From NCBI GenBank assembly GCA_016787725.1, contig JAEUTZ010000025.1:335555-399554 (forward strand): DNA of 64,000 nucleotides, given 5' to 3'. Origin of the DNA: Cyclobacteriaceae bacterium. Its GTDB lineage: Bacteria > Bacteroidota > Bacteroidia > Cytophagales > Cyclobacteriaceae. Numbering within the stretch: the first letter of the stretch is position 1; every line of letters begins with the position of its first letter. The position numbers were made by a program, and so were the translations under genes. Shown here in pieces: positions 18,726-27,795 of the stretch. A model generated the notes under the pieces. The model searched no databases. It had not been told where the DNA came from and saw only the letters and a program-made list of their open reading frames with translations.

Positions 18726-20213
18726 TCAGAACTGAAAGTAGATAAACGGTTGGATGTCGGAAGATTTGATCTGCATGACCAGAAAAATAAGCGTGCTCAA
18801 CAGCAGGGCCTTCCCAGCCATTGGTAATTGTGTTACCCAAACCTGGGCATGCTGCTCCGTCTTCGCAGGAATGAAATGAAGTGCATAGCCAAGAATCATC
18901 AGAAAGACAACTTCTTTGTATCCCACAATAAAATCGTAGGCTACCTGCGGGGTGAAGTGATGAAGGATCTGATACAACATCTGCCCGGCTTCGTCCAGCG
19001 AAGGGGACCGGAAAAAGATCCAACAGAAACAAACAAAATGGAATGTGATAAAGATGCAGAGAAACGAATAAATGGAATGGCCGATCCGCCCTTTTGGATT
19101 CCATTGGAAATTCAGAGATGCGGCATATTTGTGAATGGCCAGGGCCAGGCCGTGTAATCCACCCCAAAGCATAAACCGCCAGGCAGCTCCGTGCCAGAGT
19201 CCGCCCAGGAGCATCGTAATCAGCAGGTTGATATACGTCCTTACTTTTCCTTTCCGATTGCCGCCCAGCGAAATGTAAAGATAATCCCGAAGCCAACTGG
19301 AAAGCGAGATGTGCCACCGTCTCCAGAATTCAGTAATGCTTTTGGATTGGTACGGTGAATCAAAGTTAATATGAAAATGAAATCCCAGGAGCAAGGCAAT
19401 TCCAATCGCCATATCCGAATACCCGGAGAAATCGCAATAGATTTGAAGGGCGTATCCATAAATCCCAAGAAGATTTTCAAATCCGGTATACAGCCCGGGT
19501 GCCTCAAAAACACGATCAACAAAATTTAGACTGATGTAGTTTGAAATAATTGCTTTTTTAAACAGCCCGGTGCAAATCAGGTATACACCTCGCCCAAACA
19601 TTTCCCCGGTTACAAACGTGGGCTTACTTAGCTGTGGCAGAAAGTCAGCCGCCCGTACAATCGGCCCGGCCACCAATTGTGGAAAGAAAGAAACAAAGAA
19701 CGCGTAGTCCAGTATGTGCTTGACCGGAACCAATTTCTTTCGATAAACATCAATTGTATAGCTCAGCGATTGGAATGTGAAGAAGGAAATCCCAACCGGT
19801 AAAAAGATATCAAACGGTTCGTACGTTACCCCGGCAGCCTGACTGAAGATTTGATGTAAAAAATTCGTGTATTTAAAATAGCCCAGCATTCCAAGATTGA
19901 CCACCAGACTAACCGCCAGCAAACTGCTCCGTTTCCACGGGATGGAAGTTTGGTACATTAACCGGGCGAGAGAAAAATCTACGGTGGTGGTTACCAACAA
20001 AAGCAGGAAGTATAGACCACTCGACTTATAATAGAAATAGAGTGAAAAAATCGTAACAAAAAGCAATTTAGGGCGATGCGTTTTACTGAGTGGAATGTAA
20101 ATCAACAAAAAGCCCAGAAAGAGAAACAGGAACAGACCGCTATTGAAGATCAATGGCTCCTGCGAATGGTAGCGAAACTGTTCGAGTAGTTTATGGATAT
20201 CGAGACCGAACAT
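18726..20213 (-). CDS. MBOAT-family O-acyltransferase (AlgI/PatA/DltB-like)
   Basis: 495 residues with 10-12 predicted membrane helices. Family hallmarks are FFPQLVAGPIVRAADFLPQL (about residues 176-195), YCDFSGYSDMAIGIALLLGF (259-278), EFWRRWHISLSSWLRDYLYI (295-314) and LLGGLWHGAAWRFMLWGG (335-352), with the catalytic His341. Such proteins pass an acyl group, usually acetyl, across the membrane to a periplasmic acceptor (alginate, peptidoglycan, teichoic acid or other glycans). The upstream gene overlaps it by 23 bases and encodes an SGNH enzyme, as in the PatA-PatB and AlgI-AlgJ pairs where the SGNH protein completes the transfer. The acceptor cannot be told from the sequence. No alginate or teichoic-acid genes are near. 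Confidence 0.9.
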   Translation of the reverse strand: MFGLDIHKLLEQFRYHSQEPLIFNSGLFLFLFLGFLLIYIPLSKTHRPKLLFVTIFSLYFYYKSSGLYFLLLLVTTTVDFSLARLMYQTSIPWKRSSLLAVSLVVNLGMLGYFKYTNFLHQIFSQAAGVTYEPFDIFLPVGISFFTFQSLSYTIDVYRKKLVPVKHILDYAFFVSFFPQLVAGPIVRAADFLPQLSKPTFVTGEMFGRGVYLICTGLFKKAIISNYISLNFVDRVFEAPGLYTGFENLLGIYGYALQIYCDFSGYSDMAIGIALLLGFHFHINFDSPYQSKSITEFWRRWHISLSSWLRDYLYISLGGNRKGKVRTYINLLITMLLGGLWHGAAWRFMLWGGLHGLALAIHKYAASLNFQWNPKGRIGHSIYSFLCIFITFHFVCFCWIFFRSPSLDEAGQMLYQILHHFTPQVAYDFIVGYKEVVFLMILGYALHFIPAKTEQHAQVWVTQLPMAGKALLLSTLIFLVMQIKSSDIQPFIYFQF

Positions 20214-21429
20214 AATCGTGATAACCTTTTATGAGGGCATCATAGAAAAGAGAGCCTTGAAGTGCATAACCGGCTTTTGTAAAATGCACACCATCAGCTT
20301 GTAGCAGACTGTTATCCTTCCATACCTCAGCTGCATGTTTGCCGCCTCCTACGGTATATAAATCCCAATAGGCAATTCCCTTAGCATCCGCATAATCCAG
20401 AATCATCGTGCGAACAACTTCAACGCCTGGATTCCTTCGGGTCTTCTTTTTGTAAAAATCCATGGGTACGGTAAGCAGCAGCTGGACTTCCGGGTTGGCA
20501 GATTTTAAACGTTGTATAAAAACGTCTAATTGTTCGGTAAATGTTGGATCAACGTAGGGATGATCAATCGCTTCATTGGTGCCCAATGAAATAATAATCA
20601 GGGCAGGATCAAGGGCTGTGGTTTGTTCAACGAAAAGTTCCGCTTCCAGGAAATGTTTTAGTTTAGCCCCGTTGCCTCCCGTAGCATGATAGCGGATGCC
20701 GGATTTGCCATTTTCCAGAACCAATCCAAACAGCGTCAGGTGAGTTTGTTCATCCGTAGAGGCAGTCGTGGTAAGTTCAATCTGATTGACAAACTGCGGC
20801 AATTGAATCCGGCTTGTATTTTTTGATTCAACAGAATAAGGTCCGGCATACGCTAACGTGTTTCCAAGAGAATCTTTAATCTCCAGATTAAAACTACTAA
20901 AGTCTTTTTTATACAAGAGCATGATCCGATCAAAGGCATAAGAAAGTTCATCGGCCGGATGAGTTCGCAAAATCAGGTTGGCCCCAACGTGATTTGTCTG
21001 CAGGGTCATCGCCCCAACCCCGATGGGTAACGGATGGTTTCCATAAATAATCCTGCTGGCATCCCAACGGGCAGAGGAAGAGGAATATAGCGTAGATGGT
21101 TCATTGGTCCGTCCCACACGTCCTGGAAAGACCAGACCACGGCCCGCATTCCCAAATTCACGTTGAAAGAGTTTTCGGGTGGTGCCTGTGAGATAGTCTG
21201 CCTGGATGTGAGAATCTCCGATGTGAAGAATGTTGACGATGGTCTCCTTTTTACTTTTTAGCTGATAAAGTAAATCGTAGAAAGGCGCAAGAGAAGCGGA
21301 ATTGTGAATGCGATTATCCTCTTGTTTAATGAAGTCATACTGCACCGGATGGGAATACGAAACGGTATCCTGTGCCCGGGTAAGTTGCATTAACCCGCAA
21401 AAACTAAGGAGCAGGAGGTTTCTTATCAT
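20191..21429 (-). CDS. Secreted SGNH/GDSL hydrolase or acetyltransferase partner of the MBOAT protein
   Basis: 412 residues from the ATG at 21429, where a signal peptide begins (LLLLSFCGLMQLTRAQ). SGNH motifs are complete: NILHIGDSHIQADY (catalytic Ser), a GNAGRG segment, IISLGTNEAID (Asn), and LLQADGVHFTKAGY (Asp-His) near the C-terminus. The central 150 residues form a beta-rich domain, as in periplasmic SGNH proteins that modify glycans (PatB, AlgJ and AlgX types). The gene overlaps the MBOAT gene downstream by 23 bases and the second SGNH gene upstream by 26 bases, so the three are translationally linked. It probably transfers to, or removes acetyl groups from, an envelope glycan. Confidence 0.82.
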   Translation of the reverse strand: MIRNLLLLSFCGLMQLTRAQDTVSYSHPVQYDFIKQEDNRIHNSASLAPFYDLLYQLKSKKETIVNILHIGDSHIQADYLTGTTRKLFQREFGNAGRGLVFPGRVGRTNEPSTLYSSSSARWDASRIIYGNHPLPIGVGAMTLQTNHVGANLILRTHPADELSYAFDRIMLLYKKDFSSFNLEIKDSLGNTLAYAGPYSVESKNTSRIQLPQFVNQIELTTTASTDEQTHLTLFGLVLENGKSGIRYHATGGNGAKLKHFLEAELFVEQTTALDPALIIISLGTNEAIDHPYVDPTFTEQLDVFIQRLKSANPEVQLLLTVPMDFYKKKTRRNPGVEVVRTMILDYADAKGIAYWDLYTVGGGKHAAEVWKDNSLLQADGVHFTKAGYALQGSLFYDALIKGYHDYVRSRYP

Positions 21430-22783
21430 AACGGGTTCGTTCAAACAAAAGGGCATCGGCTAACTTCCTGGCAATCCTATCGCCACCGCGAAAGGTAAGA
21501 TGTGTAAAGTCTTTGGCTGCCAATGGTGGTTGTGCGGAGACATAGTCAATGATGCTATTCGCGCCACCCATGGCTTCAAATAAATCCCAAAATGCAATCT
21601 GACTGCGCTTCGCAATTTTCCGTTGGGTATCGCGCATGCGCATGATGGCCGGAATGGTTTGGATTTTACCATCCCTGTTCCCGGCCCGGTCGCTGATCCC
21701 AATCAAAACAATACCCGCTTCCGGAAAAATTGTTTTTAAATGACTAATGGTTTTCACCATTTTTGATTCGTACCAAAGGTAATCCATGCTGTCTTTTTCG
21801 GTAACAATATTCAATCCGTATTGCAGCAGAATCAACGTATAGCGTTGATGTTCGTTAAATTCCTTCATAAAATCTTCATCCAGACTGGACAGGGCCATCC
21901 CGGAATTACCACGCATGGCGAAATTGTCAATATATATTCCGGTGCCCTCTTCAAAACTTATACCATAGCCAACGATGGAATCGGGCTCCGGAAATTGGAC
22001 TTTAATTGATTTCGTATTTTCTTCTTCAAACGTAACAACCTGGAGATGTTCCGAGGGATAGAGTTCCTGGAGATGCGTTATGGTGTCGTTAACCTGATAC
22101 ATTAATGTAGACCCTGCCGCGCTTCTATAAAACAACCGAACACGATCGAACCGATAAGGGCGTTGTTTACGACCTGGTTTGTAACCCACCTCATTGTTAT
22201 GCCGGGGTATAAACGCATATCCGGAAATACCCAATGGCTCCGTGGTTTTTTGTTTGCTCACCAACGAGTACGTATTCCAATTCTCAAATGTGTGTTGAAT
22301 GGATATCCGGTACTGAGGCACCTCGGTGGCAAGCGGAACAAATCCAACACCCCGCCCTCCATAAAGTAGCTGCAGGGTGTCGCGTAAACTTCCGGAGACG
22401 ATGTCGCCTTCAATAAAGGAGTCTCCATAAAAGGCAATCCGAACAGGGCCCTCGTTTTTCCGAATCGCTTGAAATAAGGGGCGAAGACTTTTTTTTCCGG
22501 GGCTGTAATCTTCCAGACAAGTCAGCCCTGCGGGACACGGATAAGTTGTTGATGAGGCTTGAACCTGGAGCGTGTCAGTTGGTGCAGCACCGGGCACGGT
22601 ATCTGGAGCGGGTAGGGAAGTTGTACCTGAGTCAGGGTCTATCCTTCGGATGTCAGTGAGCATGTCCACTTTTCTTAATGAGATCGGACCCAGGGTGACC
22701 GATGGCAGCAATGAGGTAAGGAAAAGCGCTCCTAGAATCGACAACAGCAGCCAAAGGGATTGCGTCAACTGGTTTTTAGGCAT
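21404..22783 (-). CDS. Membrane-anchored SGNH hydrolase-fold protein
   Basis: 459 residues. One N-terminal hydrophobic helix (LWLLLSILGALFLTSLL) without an obvious cleavage site suggests a membrane anchor facing the periplasm. A Pro/Ser/Thr-rich linker follows (about residues 45-80). The catalytic core has IAFYGDSFIEGDIV (Ser), LLQYGLNIV at the block III place, where Gly-Leu-Asn replaces the more usual GxND, and KDFTHLTFRGG (Asp-His, block V). Two SGNH proteins in tandem beside an MBOAT recall AlgJ/AlgX in alginate acetylation, where one protein binds or carries acetyl and another acts on the polymer. It overlaps the downstream SGNH gene by 26 bases. Confidence 0.78.
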   Translation of the reverse strand: MPKNQLTQSLWLLLSILGALFLTSLLPSVTLGPISLRKVDMLTDIRRIDPDSGTTSLPAPDTVPGAAPTDTLQVQASSTTYPCPAGLTCLEDYSPGKKSLRPLFQAIRKNEGPVRIAFYGDSFIEGDIVSGSLRDTLQLLYGGRGVGFVPLATEVPQYRISIQHTFENWNTYSLVSKQKTTEPLGISGYAFIPRHNNEVGYKPGRKQRPYRFDRVRLFYRSAAGSTLMYQVNDTITHLQELYPSEHLQVVTFEEENTKSIKVQFPEPDSIVGYGISFEEGTGIYIDNFAMRGNSGMALSSLDEDFMKEFNEHQRYTLILLQYGLNIVTEKDSMDYLWYESKMVKTISHLKTIFPEAGIVLIGISDRAGNRDGKIQTIPAIMRMRDTQRKIAKRSQIAFWDLFEAMGGANSIIDYVSAQPPLAAKDFTHLTFRGGDRIARKLADALLFERTRYDKKPPAP

Positions 22784-22837
22784 GCGTACCTATTGTGATA
22801 TCAAGTATAAGCAGGTTCTTCGTTAAAAGAAAGCGTG

Positions 22838-23605
22838 CTATATGTATCCGCTTACTTTGTAGGCAATCATTCCTACCCATTCGCGAATCAATGTACTCCA
22901 GATATGAAGGGCTTCAATTTTGGGGATGAACAATACATCCGGTGTGAATTTTCGTTCGTGATGTAAGAAGTCAACACTAAATGTAGGCGTGGGCCAACCC
23001 ACTTTCTTGAAACAAGCGCGGGATCTTCGCATGTGAAAAGCCGAAGTGATGAGCAGACAATCATCTGGCGTATAAGACTCTTGCAACAGGTGTCTGACCG
23101 CCTTGGCAGATTCATGTGTATTGCGCGATTGATTTTCGATGAGGATATCCTGGGCGGGTACACCCATCAGCAGTAACACATCAGAAATTTCATCCGCCTC
23201 TTGTCTCGTTCGCTCCGTCAACATCCCGCTGCCACCGGAAATGAGTATTTTCTTGATGATGCCCAGTTTATAGAGTTGTAACGAATGCGTAACCCGGTCG
23301 GCACCCCGTTGAAAATAAATCCGGTCATCCGGTGTCATGTTTCCTTTGGTAACTCCGGTTAATAAAATTCCAACCTCGTAGGTGCGTGGGATGTCCGCAT
23401 AGGGAGTGGCCGGCAATTCCCAGATACGCACCACTTCGTTGCTTAAAAAGTCATTGGAGAACAGCAGCAAGAGTGCAAGGCCGGTTTTATAAAGCCTCTT
23501 TTTCCAGGTGGCGGATTTAATGAACAAGCCAACTAGCATCAGGAGGCAGATGATCACCAGGGGCATGGTGAGATAATTCAGCGTTTTAGAAAGAAAGAAA
23601 AACAT
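22838..23605 (-). CDS. ElyC/SanA/YdcF-family membrane protein (DUF218)
   Basis: 255 residues. Two N-terminal helices (MPLVIICLLMLVGLFI and TGLALLLLFSND) precede a DUF218 domain. The domain has the family pattern VGILLTGVTKG, a conserved ILISGGSG segment with EADEISDVLLLMGV, ENQSRNTHESAKAV and LLITSAFHMRRSRACF, then a C-terminal hydrophobic stretch. ElyC in E. coli is linked to peptidoglycan and undecaprenyl-lipid metabolism and SanA to envelope barrier function; the exact reaction is not established. The start lies two bases after the stop of the ABC transporter gene, so they are co-transcribed. The next gene (SGNH) follows after 54 bases. The context suggests a role in envelope glycan assembly. 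Confidence 0.83.
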   Translation of the reverse strand: MFFFLSKTLNYLTMPLVIICLLMLVGLFIKSATWKKRLYKTGLALLLLFSNDFLSNEVVRIWELPATPYADIPRTYEVGILLTGVTKGNMTPDDRIYFQRGADRVTHSLQLYKLGIIKKILISGGSGMLTERTRQEADEISDVLLLMGVPAQDILIENQSRNTHESAKAVRHLLQESYTPDDCLLITSAFHMRRSRACFKKVGWPTPTFSVDFLHHERKFTPDVLFIPKIEALHIWSTLIREWVGMIAYKVSGYI

Positions 23606-23607
23606 GT

Positions 23608-26600
23608 TTACATCCGCTTCGGGAGCGGGCTGGTAATGTTTCCTAGACCTTCGATTATTTTACGTAACACTTCCCAATACAAGGTTAAGGCGAGCAGGAG
23701 GGTCATCGACCAGATCACGCCCAGGTTGAAATAGAACGTATCAATATTCCGGTTTAGAAAATGTTTGGCCGGCATATAGAATTGCGCATCAAAATCGACC
23801 CAGTGTTCAGGATCCGGATCTTTGTAAATGGGAAAAATTTTCTGAATCAACTTGCCATCCTTTTCAATAATCCGGTTCGACTCCACCGTATTCTTCACCA
23901 GGTCGGTAATGGACTCGTTTTGGTAGCTGGTGCGGAACGCCTCAAACTCTTTTTCTTTTTCTAGCGTATTGGTCATGTGGGTGATCCTTTGGTCTTTCTC
24001 ACGATCGGCTTTATTATACCGGTTGATGTAGAATTGTTTGAGGGCATCCAGAAAATGAGCCGTCTCCGCATAGGCGGAAGAATCAAAAAGGTCGGGGGTA
24101 TATTTATCAAGGGTGGTAAAATTCTTCTTTCCGACAAAATCCAGTTCTTCGCGGATCTCCCGGCCTAACAGAGCAAAGTCTTCCACTACTTTTTTCCGGA
24201 TTTCCGGATTGGAATTCTTATAATTCAGATTGATAAAATCCAACTTGGTTTCAAGAGTCGGGATAAAGTAAATCTTTTTGTAATCGGCATCGGCCATGAT
24301 TTTATCTTCGGCATAAAACATTTTTTCAAAGGCATTGTCTTTGTATTGAGCAACCATGCTCGCTTCAAAGGCCCACCGGCTCGCCATTAAGTCACCAACC
24401 AAAGGCACGGTGGCCGTATTGCCAATGACAGGATTCAGTTTATCAAACTTTACTACCACCCCACTCAGTATCAGTTGGGGAATCAGTAAAATGGGTATTA
24501 AAATATAAATGGTGACAGCCGAATTGAAAGCCGATGAAATATTAAGTCCGAGCAGGTTGGCAAAACAGGAAGTAGTAAACAGAATGGCCCAATAGATGAA
24601 ATACATCCCTTTAATTTCCAGCAAGGTATTTCCGACCGCTACGAACAAAGCCGTTTGAATAGCGGAAATCAGGAAGAGAATCCCCACTTTCGAAATGATA
24701 TAACTGCTGTGGTTAAGGTGCAGGAATTTTTCACGCTTCAGAATTTTGCGGTCCCGGATGATTTCCTCGGCACTAACCGTGAGCCCCATAAAGAGGGCCA
24801 CAATCACACTCATGAACAGGTAAGCGGGCATGTTCAGGTTTTTACTAAACACATACACGTCATTATAGGGGTCATCCGGATTATAGTACCGAACGATAAA
24901 GGCAAGGATAAAAGCCAACAACGGAGCTTCCAGCAAATTGATAACAAGGTATTGTGTGTTGCTGAGTTTGGCCAGAATGTCTCGTTGACCAAACAAGGTA
25001 ATTTGTTTGAGCCACGAAGGAATCCGTAACGTGGAATGCGGAGCATCATGGGCAGTGGCCACTTCATACACTTTTATTTTTTCCCGGTATTGCTGATTCC
25101 ATTGCTCAGGGGAAAACTTTCGCTCATCGGTGAAGTTGCCATACTCATTGATTACCTTGGTCTCAATGATATTGAATATTTGTTCGGGGTTAACGTTCCC
25201 GCAGGTAATGCATTCTCCTTCTTCGCTGTTTACAAGATTGATGTTTCGCTTGAAGTAAGTGATGGCATCGACCGGGTTTCCATAGTAAATCTGGTATCCG
25301 CCTGTGTCTAAAATCACCAGCTTGTCAAACATCTTAAAGATGTCAGAGGAAGGCTGATGGATAACTGCAAAAACAAGTTTTCCTTTCAGCGAAAGTTCTT
25401 TCAGTAAATCAATAATGTTTTCTGAATCGCGTGAAGATAAACCCGAAGTGGGCTCATCAACGAAAAGTACTGCCGGTTCCCGCAGCAATTCCAACCCAAT
25501 GTTCAACCGTTTGCGCTGCCCACCGCTGATGGTTTTGCGCAAAGGCGACCCTACTTTTAGATCTTTGGTCTCGGTAAGACCCAGGTCATTGAGAGTTTTT
25601 AATACCAGGAAATCAATTTCTTCTTCGTTGAGATGGCTAAAGCAAAGTTTTGCTGCAAAGTAGAGGTTCTGATAAACGGTAAGATCCTCTATAAGCAAGT
25701 CGTCCTGGGGAACAAATCCGATAACACCCTCAACCTGGTCGGGGTGTTGGTAGATATCAATGCCATTAATCAACACCTGTCCATGCGAGGGTTTCTCCGT
25801 TCCATTCAGCACATGCAGCAACGTTGACTTACCGGCACCACTGGCACCCATCAGGGCAACCAGGTTTCCGGATTGTTCGGCAATGTCAACTTCCCGCAGT
25901 CCTAACCGGCCATTTTTAAAAACATAAGAAATTTTCCGGGCTTCAAAACTGGTTCGGGTTGTTTTACTCCCTTTTTTAAACAATGCCAAAATTTCACCAT
26001 AGTATACCGGGTCAATGGCATCCCAGCGCATGGTACTTCCCGTACCGAGCACGATGATGTTTTTTCTTTTTTGGGGAACACCATTCAGGTACACATCGCT
26101 CTGTCCGAGATATTTAAAGAAAAAGGAATCGGTTTTTGGTAGATAAAGAACGGAAATGAAGCCATCCAGACCTTCGCGGAAGAGGTGCTTTGCCTTTTCA
26201 GGGCCGTTCGGATTCGAATCGATGATAAGCATGTTCTCATGATCGGCATCTTCCCGGTTTTTAGCCAACACGTATTTCTTAATAATTTCAAGATCATCGG
26301 CCGGGATGTTCAACGATTCACTGATGGCCCGGCCTAAAACTTTTTCCCGCTCGGAGATTGTACCATCGGCAAGGATCACGCTCATCAACTCAAGGATGAT
26401 CACCACTTTTTGTTTTTGCGCTACCTCCTGATTGATGGAATTGCAAATTTCCTGAATGCTTTCCAATTCCTGTTGGGCGCTCAATTTGGATGACATTTCT
26501 ACAGCGTACTCATCAAAGAGCTGCAAATGAGTTTGGGTCGCTTTCTGACTGAGGTGGTCGGACAAAAACACCTGAATGTATTCGCGTTCCTGTTTGGTAA

Positions 26601-26664
26601 TCAGGTCTTCTTTGGCAACTAAAGCAAATAGCCGCATGATGGCGTCCAGTACAGGTTCACTCAT
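23608..26664 (-). CDS. ABCG-type ABC transporter fused to TerB-like and FHA-like N-terminal regions
   Basis: 1018 residues. Residues 1-135 are helical and resemble the TerB-like fold (VIILELMSVILADGTISERE). Residues 145-235 look like a degenerate FHA domain: the closing pattern DVYLNGVPQKRKNIIVLGTG is present, but the phosphopeptide-binding GR and SxxH motifs are not evident. The ATPase follows, with Walker A GASGAGKS at 273-280, signature ISGGQRK at 379-385 and Walker B VLFVDE at 399-404. Its order and EEIIRDRKILKREK (about 633-646) are typical of ABCG half-transporters. Membrane helices lie at about 575-740, followed by a long soluble insert of some 200 residues and a last helix near 985-1005. 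Substrate unknown; co-transcription with the ElyC-like and acylation genes suggests an envelope component. Confidence 0.85.
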   Translation of the reverse strand: MSEPVLDAIMRLFALVAKEDLITKQEREYIQVFLSDHLSQKATQTHLQLFDEYAVEMSSKLSAQQELESIQEICNSINQEVAQKQKVVIILELMSVILADGTISEREKVLGRAISESLNIPADDLEIIKKYVLAKNREDADHENMLIIDSNPNGPEKAKHLFREGLDGFISVLYLPKTDSFFFKYLGQSDVYLNGVPQKRKNIIVLGTGSTMRWDAIDPVYYGEILALFKKGSKTTRTSFEARKISYVFKNGRLGLREVDIAEQSGNLVALMGASGAGKSTLLHVLNGTEKPSHGQVLINGIDIYQHPDQVEGVIGFVPQDDLLIEDLTVYQNLYFAAKLCFSHLNEEEIDFLVLKTLNDLGLTETKDLKVGSPLRKTISGGQRKRLNIGLELLREPAVLFVDEPTSGLSSRDSENIIDLLKELSLKGKLVFAVIHQPSSDIFKMFDKLVILDTGGYQIYYGNPVDAITYFKRNINLVNSEEGECITCGNVNPEQIFNIIETKVINEYGNFTDERKFSPEQWNQQYREKIKVYEVATAHDAPHSTLRIPSWLKQITLFGQRDILAKLSNTQYLVINLLEAPLLAFILAFIVRYYNPDDPYNDVYVFSKNLNMPAYLFMSVIVALFMGLTVSAEEIIRDRKILKREKFLHLNHSSYIISKVGILFLISAIQTALFVAVGNTLLEIKGMYFIYWAILFTTSCFANLLGLNISSAFNSAVTIYILIPILLIPQLILSGVVVKFDKLNPVIGNTATVPLVGDLMASRWAFEASMVAQYKDNAFEKMFYAEDKIMADADYKKIYFIPTLETKLDFINLNYKNSNPEIRKKVVEDFALLGREIREELDFVGKKNFTTLDKYTPDLFDSSAYAETAHFLDALKQFYINRYNKADREKDQRITHMTNTLEKEKEFEAFRTSYQNESITDLVKNTVESNRIIEKDGKLIQKIFPIYKDPDPEHWVDFDAQFYMPAKHFLNRNIDTFYFNLGVIWSMTLLLALTLYWEVLRKIIEGLGNITSPLPKRM

Positions 26665-26717
26665 AAGTCAGTAGAATTAATAGCGTTTTTAAAGATACAA
26701 AAGAATGGTGCTGAAAA

Positions 26718-26758
26718 TAAAAAGGGATTAACCAGAGGCTAATCCCTTTTTATTTAAA
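26718..26758 (-). terminator. Rho-independent terminator after the 296-residue lipoprotein gene
   Basis: A perfect 12-bp inverted repeat (26719-26730 and 26740-26751, core AAGGGATTA/TAATCCCTT) with a 9-base loop. On the minus strand it ends in a T-rich tract (TTTTTATTTT). It lies just past the lipoprotein gene's 3' end and before the start of the ABC transporter gene, so it separates the two transcription units. Confidence 0.8.
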
Positions 26759-26768
26759 ATTGAGTTAT

Positions 26769-27659
26769 CTATTCAACAATGGAGGTTCTCATTTTTTCCA
26801 CCACCTTGGTTATTTCTTCAAGATTCTTGTCAGACAGCACCAGATCAGACCGGTTGTTTTTGATTTGCTCTTCGATGTTCAACGCCCGGTAGCTGGCTTG
26901 CAAAGAAGTTAAGTCGGTGGCCAGGGAAGTTAACAATTCATCTTTTTCAAGGGTGTTGATCATGTTCAACAATTCATCTACCGACAGTTCTTGCTGCAGA
27001 ATTACTCGCATCAACGGAGTTAATACCAGGTTTCTGGAGTCTTCCGGAAGAATATCCTTGGGATAACTTTTGATTAGGCCGGTAGAGATGTATAACCCTT
27101 CAACAAAACTTCCGGTTAATAATAAGGCGGCTAACTTGGTACGGCTTTCATCTTTCAAATACTTCTCGCTGCTTAAAATGGCCCGGTTAAGAATATTTGC
27201 CAGGGAATCTTTATTGGCAATGTTTTGCTCAAAGCGCTGCAGAACATCCATGTTAAAAGACCCAATAACTCCTAAATTGTCGGCAAGTTTCTTGGCAGCA
27301 TCGAGGTAATCAATGGCCTCTTGAGTCTTGTCATAGGAACTCAAATACCCGATGTCGGCTGCATAAATGCCCAAATTGAGGGCTGCTTTGTCGTTTCTGG
27401 AAAAGTATTTATCAACTTTTTTGCGGTCGTTGAGCAGACTCTGATTGTACTCGGCCCCGGTCATTTGAATCAAATAGGGGATTTCGGTGGGTGGGGGAAG
27501 GTTCCCAATCACAGTCTCAACCTGTTCCTTGAGAGATTGTTCCGCTTGATCAAATTCTTCGGCATTGTTTTGGTTTTCTTTAGAACCACCACAGGACCAT
27601 AGGCCCGTTAAAGCTGCCACTGTAATCAAAAAAGCAGGAATAAGACGAATAAATTTCAT
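26769..27659 (-). CDS. Predicted lipoprotein with helical repeats, unknown function
   Basis: 296 residues. The N-terminus is a clear lipoprotein signal with the lipobox GLWSCGG, Cys at about residue 23. The mature protein starts with an acidic Asn/Gln-rich linker (SKENQNNAEEFDQAEQ) and is then almost wholly helical, with charged amphipathic segments (EEITKVVEKMRTSI, ANILNRAILSSEKYL). It contains ALNLGIYAADIGYLSSYDKTQE in two overlapping helices, which suggests a TPR-like or alpha-solenoid scaffold. It resembles a conserved Cytophagales lipoprotein of unknown role. It is followed by its own terminator and is alone on its transcript. No enzymatic motif is visible. Confidence 0.72.
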   Translation of the reverse strand: MKFIRLIPAFLITVAALTGLWSCGGSKENQNNAEEFDQAEQSLKEQVETVIGNLPPPTEIPYLIQMTGAEYNQSLLNDRKKVDKYFSRNDKAALNLGIYAADIGYLSSYDKTQEAIDYLDAAKKLADNLGVIGSFNMDVLQRFEQNIANKDSLANILNRAILSSEKYLKDESRTKLAALLLTGSFVEGLYISTGLIKSYPKDILPEDSRNLVLTPLMRVILQQELSVDELLNMINTLEKDELLTSLATDLTSLQASYRALNIEEQIKNNRSDLVLSDKNLEEITKVVEKMRTSIVE

Positions 27660-27795
27660 GGGTTAATGGTTTAGCCTTCAATTTTAGCACATTTTTCGTA
27701 TCCGGTAAAACCGTTTGGCCTTTATTTTAGCCGGAAACCGGACTTACCGCAACCTTCTGAAAACAAACCCGTTCGATTACAGGTTTAATAGTCTG

